DNA of 64,000 bases, from positions 16,864,001 through 16,928,000 of the forward strand of contig CM059622.1 of NCBI GenBank assembly GCA_030435675.1, read 5' to 3'. The DNA is from Steinernema hermaphroditum (lineage: Eukaryota; Nematoda; Chromadorea; Rhabditida; Steinernematidae). This document shows positions 1 to 10,707 of the stretch, piece by piece. The notes under the pieces were generated by a model. The model searched no databases. It was given only the letters and a program-made list of their open reading frames with translations, and was not told where the DNA came from. Within the stretch, counting starts at the first letter, position 1. Each line of letters starts with the position of its first letter. A program made the translations under genes and the position numbers.

Positions 1-269
1 AACCGTACACCCTGTTGCTTCTTGAGGCGAAGAATGAAGTTTCCCCGCAGACCATTGATGATTTCAAGCTTTCCCGTTTGAAGCAACCGATTTACAGCGG
101 CGACACGCTGGTCGGTAGTATAGTATCCTTCTGTGAGCTTCATCAACTCCTCATTGCTCATACTTTCATTCTGCTCGATCAGGGTTATTATCTCCCTGTC
201 AAGCTGTTGGTCACTGTCGGAGTGCGACGAGGAACTTTCCTCCTTCGGCTCAAGTTTGATGCCGCCCAT
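1..269 (-). CDS. POLR3F: RNA polymerase III subunit RPC6 (POLR3F/RPC34), 5' exon, truncated by window edge
   Basis: The minus-strand frame is open from an ATG at 269 to the window edge. It encodes an acidic, serine-rich start (MGGIKLEPKEESSSS), then a winged-helix segment of which TTDQRVAAVNRLLQTGKLEI followed by a short loop and ILRLKK is the diagnostic part. This matches the first winged helix of RPC34/POLR3F, which has the pattern Q-R-A-V-A-I-N-R-L-L-S-x-G-x-L followed by L-x-Y-R-I-K. The subunit belongs to the Pol III initiation subcomplex and helps recruit TFIIIB and open the promoter. An AG acceptor after a T-rich tract lies six bases before the ATG (CT at 275-276 on the plus strand), as expected for a trans-spliced 5' end. 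Only about 90 residues of roughly 300 are inside the window. A generic winged-helix protein is the alternative. Confidence 0.72.
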   Translation of the reverse strand, partial: MGGIKLEPKEESSSSHSDSDQQLDREIITLIEQNESMSNEELMKLTEGYYTTDQRVAAVNRLLQTGKLEIINGLRGNFILRLKKQQGVR

Positions 270-728
270 GCTACCTGAAAAAAGAATAGCAGATGAATAG
301 GAACGGAACAGCTTCACCTCGATCACCGCATAACTATGAGGAAAGACTTATTCAAAAATTTTGAGTTACATAAGCAGAAAACGGAATCAGTCCTGCTTTC
401 TCAGGAAGCAACAAAGACGTGAAAATTACAAAGCTCACATGAAACAACTCGAAGGAAATTGCACCTAAATTCCAAATGAGTGGACAGAATATCAGTTCGT
501 AGAATTTTCTATCGCTTTCAGCGTATGCAAAACGCTGCAAAACCGTGTGTATTCCATGCAACCAACCAGCTTTCATAAAGTCCGCACAACGAGTGAAAAC
601 CGATCACAATTTGCAGGATTTTCGGACAAAGTGAAGCATCGCTCCGATGTTTCCCTTTGGTCCCGCCACGGAGACGTCCAAACTCGTGCCTGAAACTATC
701 GCTCAACATTGCACAACACCCAGAGGGG
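270..728. other. Divergent intergenic region between RPC6 and IBA57
   Basis: About 460 bases separate the two divergent genes and should hold both promoters. A 74-residue open frame on the minus strand (352-576) is hydrophobic but resembles nothing I recognise and has no supporting splice signals. I see no repeat or RNA gene here. Confidence 0.5.
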
Positions 729-1590
729 ATGCTGAAGAACGTCTTCCGTCTGAATTCGCGCCGTCTACTACGGCTCTCCGGACCGGACACCGAGAACTTT
801 CTGCAAGGACTCGTTTCAAAGGATATAAGGTGAGTGAGCGGTCAGTGTCTAGCGATTGAAGTATGGTTTTAGACAATGCCAAGTGAACGGCGCAGTTTAC
901 TCGTTTCTCTTCTCGCCGAAAGGCCGGATCCAGCACGACGTTTTCCTCTACAAGGAGCCGTCCTCGTCGTTTCTCGTCGAATGCGACGCTGACTCGATAG
1001 CCAAGTTAAAGAAGACCATGCTGTTCTACCGTCTTCGCAAGAAGGTGCAGATCGATGATGTTGACGACGTCGTGCAGTTCTCCACAGAATCTGAATGCCG
1101 CCCGGCTCACGCCGTTATGAGCGTCGAAGATCCCCGTGTTCCGGGATTCGGGATCCGCAGTGTCGTGCCAGTCGAAGTAGAGAAGATGCCAAGTCCGGAA
1201 GATGGATATTTGAAGCGACGACTTGAGTGGGGCATCGTGGAAGGAGTGACCGAATGTGGTGACCAACTACCGTTTCAAATGAATGGTGATCTTGTAAACG
1301 CTGTCAGTTTGGACAAAGGATGTTACATTGGACAGGAGCTGACCGCACGCACCTACCACACTGGAGTTATCCGCCGCCGAGTTATGCCATTCAGCGCTGA
1401 AGACAGTATCGACGCGAGCGCAACAGAAATCGTCGACGGTGAAGGTGTCCGACGCGGCAAGATCATAAAAGCGTTTGACAATCTCGGACTGGCGCTTTCT
1501 TCGTTAGATTCAGTTGGCTCCAGTCTCTTCGTCGGACAAGTTCCTATCAAATTGGCGATTCCGCACTGGTGGCCAGAAGACCGGCGATAG
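729..1590 (+). CDS. IBA57: IBA57, mitochondrial iron-sulfur cluster assembly factor
   Basis: Exons are 729-829 and 873-1590, joined over a 43-base intron, giving 272 residues. The defining GcvT/YgfZ-family motif KGCYIGQELTART lies near residues 182-194 and includes the conserved cysteine. The start MLKNVFRLNSRRLLRL is arginine-rich with no acid, which suits a mitochondrial targeting sequence, and runs into the family signature of a ligand-binding N-terminal domain (LSGPDTENFLQGLVSKDI). IBA57 acts with ISCA1 and ISCA2 in maturing mitochondrial 4Fe-4S proteins such as aconitase and lipoyl synthase. Upstream in-frame ATGs in other frames do not give this family start. TCF25 follows on the same strand after 172 bases, so the two may share an operon. 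Confidence 0.9.
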
Positions 1591-1762
1591 ATGTAATGAA
1601 TGTAGATCTTTATTTATGTAGGATGAAGTCATAAAATGTTTATTTGAACAGATCATGATTGAAATAATTTGTCGTTTACTACCATCAGTTCGATGTACCT
1701 CTCATTTCTCATGTACCTCGTGCGATTTCTATGGAATGTTCGTTTTAGGATAGCTTAACAGC

Positions 1763-4700
1763 ATGTCCAGCAAGCACCTTCGCAAGAAGCTCCTCGAAAA
1801 GGAGGAGAACGGCCTGGAAGAGCTCGAAGTTGTAAGTATACGGAGAACTGGCCATTGATGAATAGAATGTTATCTTCAGAGCTCTGGTGAAGAAGAGGAG
1901 CACCAGGAAAGGAAGGCTCCCATAAACAGGTTTGCTGCACTCGGGCTCGTCGAAGACGACGATGATGAGGATGAAGATGAGAAGCAGCCTGAATCGAAGC
2001 CGGTAGCTTCAGCGAGCTCTGCCGCCACAGAGAAGAAAAAGAAGAGAAACAAAAATAAGAAGAACAAGAAGAAGATGCACAAGAAGACTGGCGAAAGTGA
2101 CAAGATTTCAGAATGTGACGAAGAAGGCGAGCATCTGTCCGCAGCGGATATGAAGAAGAGAGCGCAGCTGTATGCGATGTACCTGTCCGTGGACGCACAA
2201 GGTGTGAACGCCGAGAATGAGATGAAGCGCTTGCTGGGCAAGGCTTTCGGAGCGGCCTCTGGAACAAACAACTCCAAGCGAAGGAACGCAACTTTCGTGC
2301 CCGGGCGCATCACAAAGGCGAAACCGACCTGGCCACCCGTTGTGGCGGGTTTGAGCACCGAAGTTGTTCGTGAAGAGAATGGTATCACATGGTTCAAGTT
2401 CGCCCATAACAACAATTACCGCCAACTCCAGCAGTTGTTCTGGGCCGGAGAGAAGAGCTACGATCACAGTCTTATTCAGGTAGCTATTCAATTACTGCAA
2501 GATTCTATTTGAGATGCTGTGTTTTAGATGATCTTGGAACAAAATCCGTATCATCTGGATTCGCTGCTCATCACGGCGAACATGATGCGTGTTCAAGAAG
2601 ACGTCCAGGTGGCGCGTGATTTGATAGGTATGTTTCACCACATAGAAGCGAGAGACGGAACGGGTTTGTCGATTGAAAATTGGGATAGCGTCTCTATCCA
2701 TTTTTCTTTTATTTACAAATGGATGGAAGACAATCAAAATAACCAGAGTGAGCACAAATAATGTACCGTAATTCGGTATAACCGTTGTTCAAAAGTGCAA
2801 AGTATGATCACATAGTGATTCCTCGGAATAGAGCAAGTCATTTCTAATGCCTTTAGCTCAGCCTATTTCCTAGCTTTTTCCAGCAGTTCCTGATCGTAGA
2901 GGTACTCTCCAAGTCCGTCGCCAACTCGACGACAGTGGTTGTAGCGGCGTGCCATCTCCTCTATTTCGTTAACTTGCTCGCGCAGATAGTTTTGCTGCAG
3001 GAATCTACGACAGTCGGGGTCAGCCTTGTCGTCCACGACGCCGTGGAGCTCATGAAGCGCGGTGTTGTTGGCTCTTTCGAGTTCCAGAGCCGTTTTGAAT
3101 GCTGCCTGGAGGTTTTTCCATTCATTCTCTAGAGGCTTCTAAAGTACAAATACTGGGTAGAGCCACAGATTCTTGGGTCACCATGACGTCCTGAAGAACC
3201 ACACGGCCACCTCTTTTAACCTGGTAGTCCATAAGCATCTCTGCGTGTTTCTTCTCATCCATCGATTGCTTCATGAAGTAAGCCTGTGCGCCAGGCATTG
3301 CGATATCAGCACGAGCGAAGTGATTGGCCTAAGTAAAACCGACATTTTGCAACTGTGAGAACAGTACCATAGAGAGATAAGTGTAGCTAGCGATGAGTTC
3401 GTTGTTGATCTGGTTGTTTATCGCTTCTTCAACGTCTGCATCATAGTTCTGACGCGCTAGAGATGCGCTCATTTTGACGGAAATCTGAAACGGGCAAGAA
3501 TTCGCAGCGGAGAGGATAACGTCTGTTCCACGGAGGACTAAAAAGCGAAAATAGGGACGCGGCGACGATAATAAGAACTTGTGACCAGGGTTGTTTACTA
3601 GTTTTTGGTAGCAGCACCCCCTCTATGCTGTTTGTCTTATCGATCTACCGAAGTCTTGTGTAAGTGCGCGCTTCCTTATGGCTGTTGTTTTTAGAACGAG
3701 GTGTTTATGCCTGCGACATGTCAACAAACGCTCCGTTCTTCATCTTCGACCCGAACCATCGCCTGGACTATCACCAGCGAGAGAACAGAGCCTTCTTCTT
3801 GTTGCTGCATCGGCTTATGCGTAACGCTGGCGATCGGCGATGCTTCTATACTGCGCTCCAACTCTGTAAGCTGATTCTACTGAAAGACCCTGATGGTGAC
3901 GAGCTGGCCACACTTCTGGAGATTGATACTTGGGCTCTGAAAGCGAAGGAGTATGAATATGTCGTTGAGTTGTTTGAGAATTTCAAGGTGGGTCCCCTCG
4001 TACTGTAGGCTTTGGTAAATATGCTTGTTTCAGCACAAACGAATGGATCTTCTGCCAAACTTTTTGTATTCATTGGCATTGGCTTACTTCCGACTCGGTG
4101 AAGGATACGAGAACAAGGCTTCGGAAGCGGCGCGGTTTTCGCACGGCGGACTGTAATGATGTTCGATATTTCAGCTCGAAAAGGCGCTCCTCAACTTCCC
4201 TACCGTACTCACCCAGCTTCTCGATAAGATCGGCATTCAACCGGACAAGAATATCGACAACAACAATGATATGAACGGCATTGCACACTCGCGAACAACC
4301 CCGGGATTTAAAATGCTGACGGACATCTATGTTCACCATAGCTACGAGTTGTGGAAGGAGCCGGAGGTTCTGTCGTGGCTCGAAGCGGAAACCGCGAACA
4401 TTGTACCGAAGTTCTCGAAGGAGCTGAAGCAGGAGTTCCAAGAGAAGAAGGAGAAGTGAGCACCTCAAGAAGATCATTCAGTTCTGTTGCTCTTGTTTAG
4501 TCTCAGTAGCCGCTATCTCGGAATCCCCTTCAACATCATGCGTCACGCTGTGATCTACGAGATCACGACAGGCGGCGACAGAATCATCACGGACCCCGTA
4601 CCCCCGCCAGCGGAGAAGTGCCTGGAAGACTATCCAATGATCATGGTCCCCGAAGAGCCCCAACACATCGACGAAGGACTCGTAGCCGGATTTCTCAACT

Positions 4701-5226
4701 CTTTGCTGCCGGGTTACGACGGGGTAGGAAGAACAACTCGAATATTTACCCGTTATGCATGCGTACAACCTGATGAGCACTCGTTAGAACGGGATTATGC
4801 TTGGTTTGACGTATTCGAACATGAGGACGAGAGCGCTCATCGTTAGACAGTAGAGGAATATGCATAGGATAGCATGTGGTCTGAAATACGTCATAATTCA
4901 TGTCAGAGACTAGAAGTACGGTGGATTACGTTTTTAGCGACACCGATTCGGTGATCATCAGGTGACTTTTGACGTTATCGTCGTCTTCTGAGCATTCTAG
5001 AAGTAGCATTGTGAGAATTATTGCCTAACCGTCAAAGTTACCATTGCCGATAGTACGACGTGAATTGAACATGTTTCAGAGAGAATCGCTTTCGGATCAG
5101 ATCAGCGGAATCGTCGCACGCTTCGGCGACGCGATCAATGCGTTTAGAGGTACTGGAGGCCAGGACGGAGAGCAGGGCGGTAATTCAGCGGAAGACGCGC
5201 AGCACCAAGGAGAACGCGACAATTGA
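1763..5226 (+). CDS. TCF25: TCF25/NULP1 (Rqc1-family) homologue
   Basis: Eight exons: 1763-1831, 1880-2479, 2528-2627, 3695-3987, 4034-4117, 4175-4455, 4501-4723 and 5080-5226, about 598 residues. The N-terminus is acidic then very lysine-rich, the usual TCF25 arrangement. The conserved core carries NPYHLDSLL, RLDYHQRENRAFF, LCKLILLKDPDGD, LPNFLYSLALAYFRL and FLNSLLPGY, all in family order. TCF25 is the animal relative of yeast Rqc1, a ribosome quality-control factor, and was first described as a transcriptional repressor. Intron 3 (2628-3694) contains a complete antisense ferritin gene. The exon 5/6 junction has no GT donor that keeps the frame; AAG|GC at 4117/4118 does, so I call a GC-AG intron there. 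The obvious GT at 4135 would shift the frame. Confidence 0.9.
2863..3472 (-). CDS. ftn: Ferritin (heavy-chain type, iron storage), nested in TCF25 intron
   Basis: Minus-strand exons 3472-3368, 3328-3182 and 3138-2863 join in frame to 175 residues, the normal ferritin subunit length. The four-helix ferritin features are present: start MSASLARQNYDADVEEAINN, NELIASYTYLSM on helix A, DEKKHAEMLMDYQ on helix B with the ferroxidase Glu and His, QVKRGGRVVLQD, a Glu in LELERANNTAL, and the conserved Gln in REQVNEIEE on helix D. Keeping the ferroxidase residues means an H-type subunit that oxidises Fe(II) and stores Fe(III) in the 24-mer cage. The whole gene lies inside intron 3 of TCF25 on the opposite strand. 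Introns are 39 and 43 bases. No signal peptide, so a cytosolic ferritin is expected. Confidence 0.95.
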
Positions 5227-8200
5227 AGAGCCGCTTTAACGAGTACAAGTGAGTTTATTTGTTTGGTTTTAACGGGGAAGTGGAGAAGTTGGGTCGCGAC
5301 AACGTGAGAGGTGGAGACATTACATTAAGTAGATTTGTAAACTCGCTGCATTCATTACGCTTCGAAATTCCAGACCTGAAGAAGGAGGGAGGGTTTAGGC
5401 GTTGGCTGTGAAAGCGTCGAGCACGCACGGACAGGTGCACATTTGAGGATTTATGAGCGAATAAATCACGTTTGAATGTGGGCACTTAAGACAAAGTGCG
5501 CAAGGGGCTTGAGGCGCGGATGGCGATAAATATAATTAGGAAGCGGATGTGCTGCGCACGCACTCTGGCGCTCGTCTTCTTGGAGAATTTCAGACGTAGT
5601 TTAGCTGCGGTTAGTCTAGACTTTTCAGATGTCTACGAATTTCGCGTCCTAACGGTCTGACTGCGCTGTCTAGACATCGCAGACGCAGACGTGCAAACGA
5701 ATTCAGACAAAAAAAATGAAATCGAATGTCTAACGCTTGAACATTTCAGGATCAATTCCATTGCCACTACTGGACGCTGTGATTCCTATGCCGGGTTTGT
5801 TTCCTATAAGAGTAACTTAAGTATAAATTTATGTTTGTTGGTTACATTAGCTCTTAAACACTGTTTGCCTAAGTTTTAGGGGTATGGGACAGGAGGACCA
5901 AACGGAAAGGATTAGAGAAGGGACAAGCTGCGCCTCTGCATGCACGTTTCGTCTCTCGGGGCGGCGCTGCGCCGTCGCCAAAGGGGATCTGAAGGGCGTG
6001 GCCGCCGGCTCCTTCTCCGGACAGGTAATCAATTAGCCGCTCTTGTTTCGCACGTCGACACCTTCGGAGAATATGGAGGCACTTACGTCAGAAAGCAAAT
6101 AGTGGGGATTGGCGGCGGCTATCGGGGATAATTGCCGCTTCGGACGCGACGGAGGGCCGCCGAAGAGGTGAAGAGGCACCGAAGGATTCGGATCGATCGC
6201 GGGACTGTTTGCTCGGAGAAGCAGGGGCGTCGGGCACACGTAAACGAACTCCTTTGCACTCTGCGCATATTCATGTGCAAGTGATGTCACCGCGCAAATC
6301 TTCTTCCGATCTAATGGGTTTCGAAACGGCGTCGGCTGCATATGACGCAGAAGATGAGGCCCATTCGGAAATATCACTTGCTTTTGCCAAAAGTGCACGT
6401 TTAGCGCGATCTTTTGAAAAGTAGCTTCCTGGAAAGGCGCCGGAGGTGAGTCAGGGAAGAGTGCCGTCAAAGCGGCTTCGACAAGATAATCGTTCTAGGC
6501 TTGTGCGTAAGGATCACGGTCGAGGCTATATGCCCCGATTGAGATGTTAATAGGGGTGATTAGGGACACGCACGTACATTTCTCGGACGCCCACGAATGG
6601 ACGATGGCACGGAGAGAAGTGGACATGCAATGCCGAAAGGAAATTATGCTTTTGAACAGAGGAATACCTAGCTGTAGGCTCTTCTGTTTAAAGACTGATC
6701 GAAAGTGTAATCAACATTTTCAGAAATATCTTCATTTTTCATTCTTATAGACAGTACGCAAAATCGGACCTAGCTTTGTGCAGTGCTAGTCGCAATTTCG
6801 TCGATGGTGGGAATGTTCATTCAAGATTTCCTCGAAGAATGGGCGATTCTCACGGAAACATAATTCTAGGAAACCCTATCAGAGGGGTGTAGTGGGTGGT
6901 AATTTCGTTTATAAGCTCCTGTTCAACTTTAGCCTTAGATTTGACTAAATCGTAGTATACAGTGGAGTAGATCTGGAGGCATCTATCCACTTTCAGTTCA
7001 GGCTGCTGGCGATTCTCATCCAAGGGCAGGCTACTCCCCCGAACGTTAATAGTGCTTGTGATGTGAAATTCGACTTAATCCTCATAATGAGGGGTACACA
7101 TAGAAAGGTTCCTTTAGGTTCCAGTAGACTTCCGGCTCATTAGAAATCAACCTTTTATGACTGCCATTGCCATCATCGACGTGATGTCATCATAAGTGTT
7201 TCCGTTTTGAATGTTTCCTGTCACCTATGATTCATCTCGGTTCACCGTTCCGTGAGACTCACACTAGGGATACACTCGGTCCGAAAGCGTTCCCATTCAG
7301 AATTCGGCCCTCCAGGTCCAAATCAGAGTATGGCGGCCCACACGTTCCAGTTCCAGGTCCTAGGAATTCAGTTATCTTCTTAGATGCTCATAAGTAATGT
7401 AGAACCCTACAACCCTAGATGCACACAAAACAGCTGCACCTTTTGAACCCAGTACAGATATTGGAGGCGTAAAAACTTTGTCCATTTATCCACTACAATC
7501 CTTGCACGAAACCTCGCGTGCCCAATGGAAAAGCTGAAAGAGGCTGGGTTATTTTGAAGCGTATGCGTGAGAATTTCGTTCTTGGTGTGCACTGGGAATT
7601 CTCACAGAGACCAGGGATTGTGTGAGAAGATGTGAACGCTTCCATCTCAACAACATGTGTCTTTAAAAGGTGAAACTAGGCGATCAGGAAAAAACCCTAA
7701 AAGGACAGTTTTGGATAACTTTCCTGGTCGACAGTCAACGAGAGACGATAGAGAATTCGAAAGTGCAAAGGTTGAATATCACAATAAGGTTGCAGCCAAA
7801 CGAATATTCATTCTCAGAGACACTGGTCACTAGTTTTCTACATCGATTTACGGCTCAGAAGGTCCAGGGGAGGAGGAAGGGATCGGCACTATAATACAGA
7901 AAGTTATCTGATCGAGGCATTACAGCCGTGCGGCTGCAATTCGTCGCCGATCTTCTTTGGCGGCTACTCAAACTGATAAAAAAAATATGATGATAGCTTT
8001 TTACAACGGATTCGGGAACATAATACAGCGACAAATGATTGTCTCGTTTTGCAGATTTTGCAAACGAGACAGCCTACTTGGCCCCCGATCCGTTTCATAG
8101 ATTCTCAAATGAAATGTATGCCCAAATGCCCAGAGCCCAAATTGATTAAAATAAGATGTTTTCCCAAAAACAGGATGTGATGTACACCTTACGTGTTATT

Positions 8201-8385
8201 CCTGTTATTCGTGTCCCCCTTCCTTTTAGCGAAATCAGGCCTACGCAACCCCTAGGACACGGAAGTGAGGACTGAGCGCTACGTAGGCCAAGTTTTAATG
8301 ACATATGGGTGAGATAAGGAAAGATTGTGTGACAATAGATCTCAGGGATCCTAAAAGCGCTAAAAGACATGTCAAGATACAGACG
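5227..8385. other. Gene-poor stretch upstream of the U1/U5 pair
   Basis: About 3.2 kb with no gene I can support. A GC-rich patch at about 5900-6250 contains short open frames ending in a possible donor (GGACAG then GTAATC near 6018-6027), but no family similarity. Open frames at 5940-6131, 6033-6470, 7407-7592 and 7670-7894 lack protein-like composition. It may contain outron or promoter sequence. Confidence 0.4.
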
Positions 8386-8410
8386 TTTCTCTGCCTTCTC
8401 TGTCGTAGAC
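8386..8410 (+). promoter_or_regulatory. Proximal sequence element (PSE) of U1 gene 1
   Basis: A T/C-rich block reading roughly TTTCTCTGCCTTCTC then TGTCGTAGAC. It starts 88 bases before the U1 RNA and is followed by a conserved GCGTCGCACC. The same block precedes the other U1 genes and the U5 gene at matching distance, which marks it as the snRNA PSE bound by SNAPc. Inferred from conservation within the window. Confidence 0.8.
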
Positions 8411-8473
8411 GCGTCGCACCGATGCGTTAAGATGGTTACATCCGAAATGAAAGGTCGGCCGTGGACGGCTCAT

Positions 8474-8637
8474 AAACTTACCTGGCTGGGATCTCCCCGT
8501 GATCAGCAAGGCGGGGAATCCATGGCGAGGCTGGGACATTGCACTTTCGCTCCCGGCTGACCCGTGTGGCAGCTCCGAGTTGGAGTTGGCCAACAGCTAA
8601 ATTTTTGCGTCAGGGGACAGCGTTCGCGCTTCCCCGT
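8474..8637 (+). ncRNA. U1 snRNA (copy 1)
   Basis: The RNA begins AAACTTACCTG, the 5' splice-site recognition sequence. Stem-loop I has a CCCCG/CGGGG stem with loop GATCAGCAAG, the U1-70K site. The stem-loop II loop holds ATTGCAC, the U1A-type site. The Sm site is AAATTTTTGCG, and a 3' hairpin with loop GTTCGC ends the RNA at CCCC. The length of 164 matches the size I recall for worm U1. The PSE lies 88 bases upstream, and a U5 gene follows 270 bases downstream on the same strand. It looks fully functional. Confidence 0.95.
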
Positions 8638-8818
8638 AAAATTGTTTCCAGTTGGGTTTTCCTGTCTTTACAGTCCAGTCCTTTCCGAATGAACCGATTC
8701 GATGAGTCGACCGTCAAAACTGTTTTGCAGTTTCGGTCTGCGATTGTCGATAATGCTAATGCAAAATCGTCTCTTTGCCAAGGAGTGAAGGAACACGTCG
8801 CCGCACCCTCGTTAGAGA

Positions 8819-8843
8819 TTTCTCTGTCTTCTCTGGCGTAGAC
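8819..8843 (+). promoter_or_regulatory. Proximal sequence element (PSE) of the U5 gene
   Basis: Nearly the same block as the U1 PSEs (TTCTCTGGCGTAGAC at its right end), starting 89 bases before the inferred U5 5' end. The shared element at the same distance before an otherwise unrelated snRNA is the best evidence that it is a promoter rather than part of a copied U1 unit. Confidence 0.78.
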
Positions 8844-8907
8844 ACGTCACACCTCACCGTGGCGACGGTCGCAGTTGGATAGGGTGGGTCCGTGAAGGGC
8901 GTTCGTC

Positions 8908-9032
8908 AGTCTCTGGAGTCGACGCAGTTAACCGAGAAATTCTTTCGCCTTTTACTAAAGAATTCCGTGCGTCGACTCACTTTATGAGTTTATCTTAATT
9001 TTTGGAGTCCCTATCTTCGGATTAGGGATAAT
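8908..9032 (+). ncRNA. U5 snRNA
   Basis: The invariant U5 loop 1 is present (TCGCCTTTTACTAAAG at 8944-8959, followed by AATTCCGTG) within a stem formed by GAGTCGACGCA upstream and TGCGTCGACTC downstream. Then come the Sm site AATTTTTGG (8998-9006) and a terminal hairpin CCCTA...TAGGG. U5 holds the exon ends in the spliceosome. The 5' end is placed by the 88-89 base spacing to the PSE and the 3' end by the hairpin, so both ends are approximate. It lies 245 bases upstream of the MATH-BTB start on the same strand. Confidence 0.92.
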
Positions 9033-9277
9033 TAATCAGTAAGCTCTCATGAGTCCCGATTGCAAGAGAAGGATTATAAATGGCAGATTTGAGACATGGG
9101 TATACGATAATGTGGACACCTCTGATGTGCATTTTCCTACCGTATCCATGATCATCTACAGTCCCATAGTATGATGTGTGAAATCTTCGATTAATGCTGC
9201 TCGCTCAATATATTTCACACAATTGGATTCGAAGCATGGACTAGACGAGTCAGTTTGCTACTGTGGGCGTTCCGAGA

Positions 9278-10707
9278 ATGACATCCAGCGTGCTGAAGTA
9301 CGACGTCGGCGACGTTCTAACCTTCAATTGGGATTTCTCGAACACCAATCGGGCGAAAGTGAGGAACGGCTACTGGAAATCGAGACTCAAGTATGGACTC
9401 TATTGGTAAAGGCTTTGCACCATAGATTGGGAAGTAGTTCGTCTATTAGGAAACTGTTCGCCGGGGGAGCGGACTTCGGCAAAAAGTCGCGTTTGAACAT
9501 GGCTCTCGAAATCGAGGGCGATCGGAAGAAGACACAACTCTGGAATGTCGACCTGAAAACGGAGCTGCGGATCTATGACCGGGAGGGTACAGTGATCATC
9601 CAGAAGCGGCGCAGCAAAGAGAACTACCAAAACACGTTCGATCGAAAGACGTGGAAGGTGCACTGTGGAAAGCATTTTTCAGAGGTCTCCTGTGTTGAGG
9701 TGACGCTGAGAATTATAAAGTAGGTGGTGGAAACATTTCACTTGATAATGGTGTTGACGTTATAGTCCTTCTCTTCTCCACGAAAAGAGGGCTACCGTAA
9801 TCCTGCCGGGCTACCGTTTCCCTTTCCTACCGAGCTGTCTGAACGCTTGATCTTTAGCCACCAAAGTCGAACATACACTAACCAAAAAGGGTCCAGTTTT
9901 GATGAGTGTTTATTAGGGTAAGGCTAAAGCCATGTTGAGTACTGGTTACCTGTTGAAAGAGCTTAGCCCTTCTCTGATGATCACTCAAACAAAAGCAGAC
10001 CTAAAATGGTAAATACCCAAAAAATAATAGTGTACTTTCTTTAACATCGATATCATCGATCTAAGCCAGAAACCACAAGGAGAAAGGGTAAAGATCGGAA
10101 TCGACTGGAGAACGCTCTACGTCGACAAGCAGGTTCGTCGGACCCGTTGCTTTTCATGTGTTTGTACAAATGACCTAGGTGCTGTGCTCCCAGTGTAAAG
10201 TGTTCGACCAAATGCTGAAGAGCGAGTTCATCGAAAAACGGGAGAACTTCATCGACTGCAGCCATATCGGATATGATGTCTTCATTGAATTTCTGAATTA
10301 CCTCTATTTTGGACATGGAGTCAACAGTAGGCTTTTGGAACTTTAGGCGAGCTGGTGACGTCGTGATTTTAGTGAAGACATACCTGAATCTTTTCGAACT
10401 TGCCCACATGTACGAATGCGATGAACTACAGCAGAAATGTACGAGTTGGGCACGGGAGAGCAAGCGTCCCATTCCTGTGTTCGACAAGCTCTACATCGAA
10501 GATCGCAGTGAGCACTTCGCGAACGTCAGCACGATCGCGAAGAAGGTGAAAAAGAGACAGCTGCAGGGTATTAAGGAACACGAGGGCTTTGGCCTTCTTA
10601 GCAACAGATCCCAGAATATCATCTGCAATCCTAAGCTCAAATCCACAAATTGTTTTCGAAGATTCGGATTGAATGTGTTGAGAACCTCAAATAGGAGGTG
10701 TTCATAA
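9278..10707 (+). CDS. MATH-BTB domain protein (CUL3 adaptor, bath family)
   Basis: Proposed exons 9278-9405, 9450-9699, 10070-10132, 10179-10326 and 10373-10707 give about 307 residues. The first half resembles a MATH domain (VLTFNWDFSN, then RNGYWKSRLKYGLYW and LWNVDLKTELRIYDREG). The second half is a BTB fold: LYVDKQVLCSQCKVFDQML, then IEFLNYLYFG and LNLFELAHMYECDELQQKC. Such proteins recruit substrates to CUL3 ubiquitin ligases, and the family is greatly expanded in nematodes. The junction of exons 2 and 3 is the least certain: I used GAG|GT at 9699 and an AG at 10069, which keep the frame; otherwise the MATH frame stops at 9723 and there would be two genes or a broken one. The tail after about residue 240 is basic and unrecognised. 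Confidence 0.7.

Noticed and set aside
8372..8593. Repeated small minus-strand frame beginning MANSNSELPHGSAGS at U1 loci (8.4, 12.3, 33.4 kb)
   Set aside because: It is the antisense of the U1 snRNA; its conservation reflects the RNA, not a protein.
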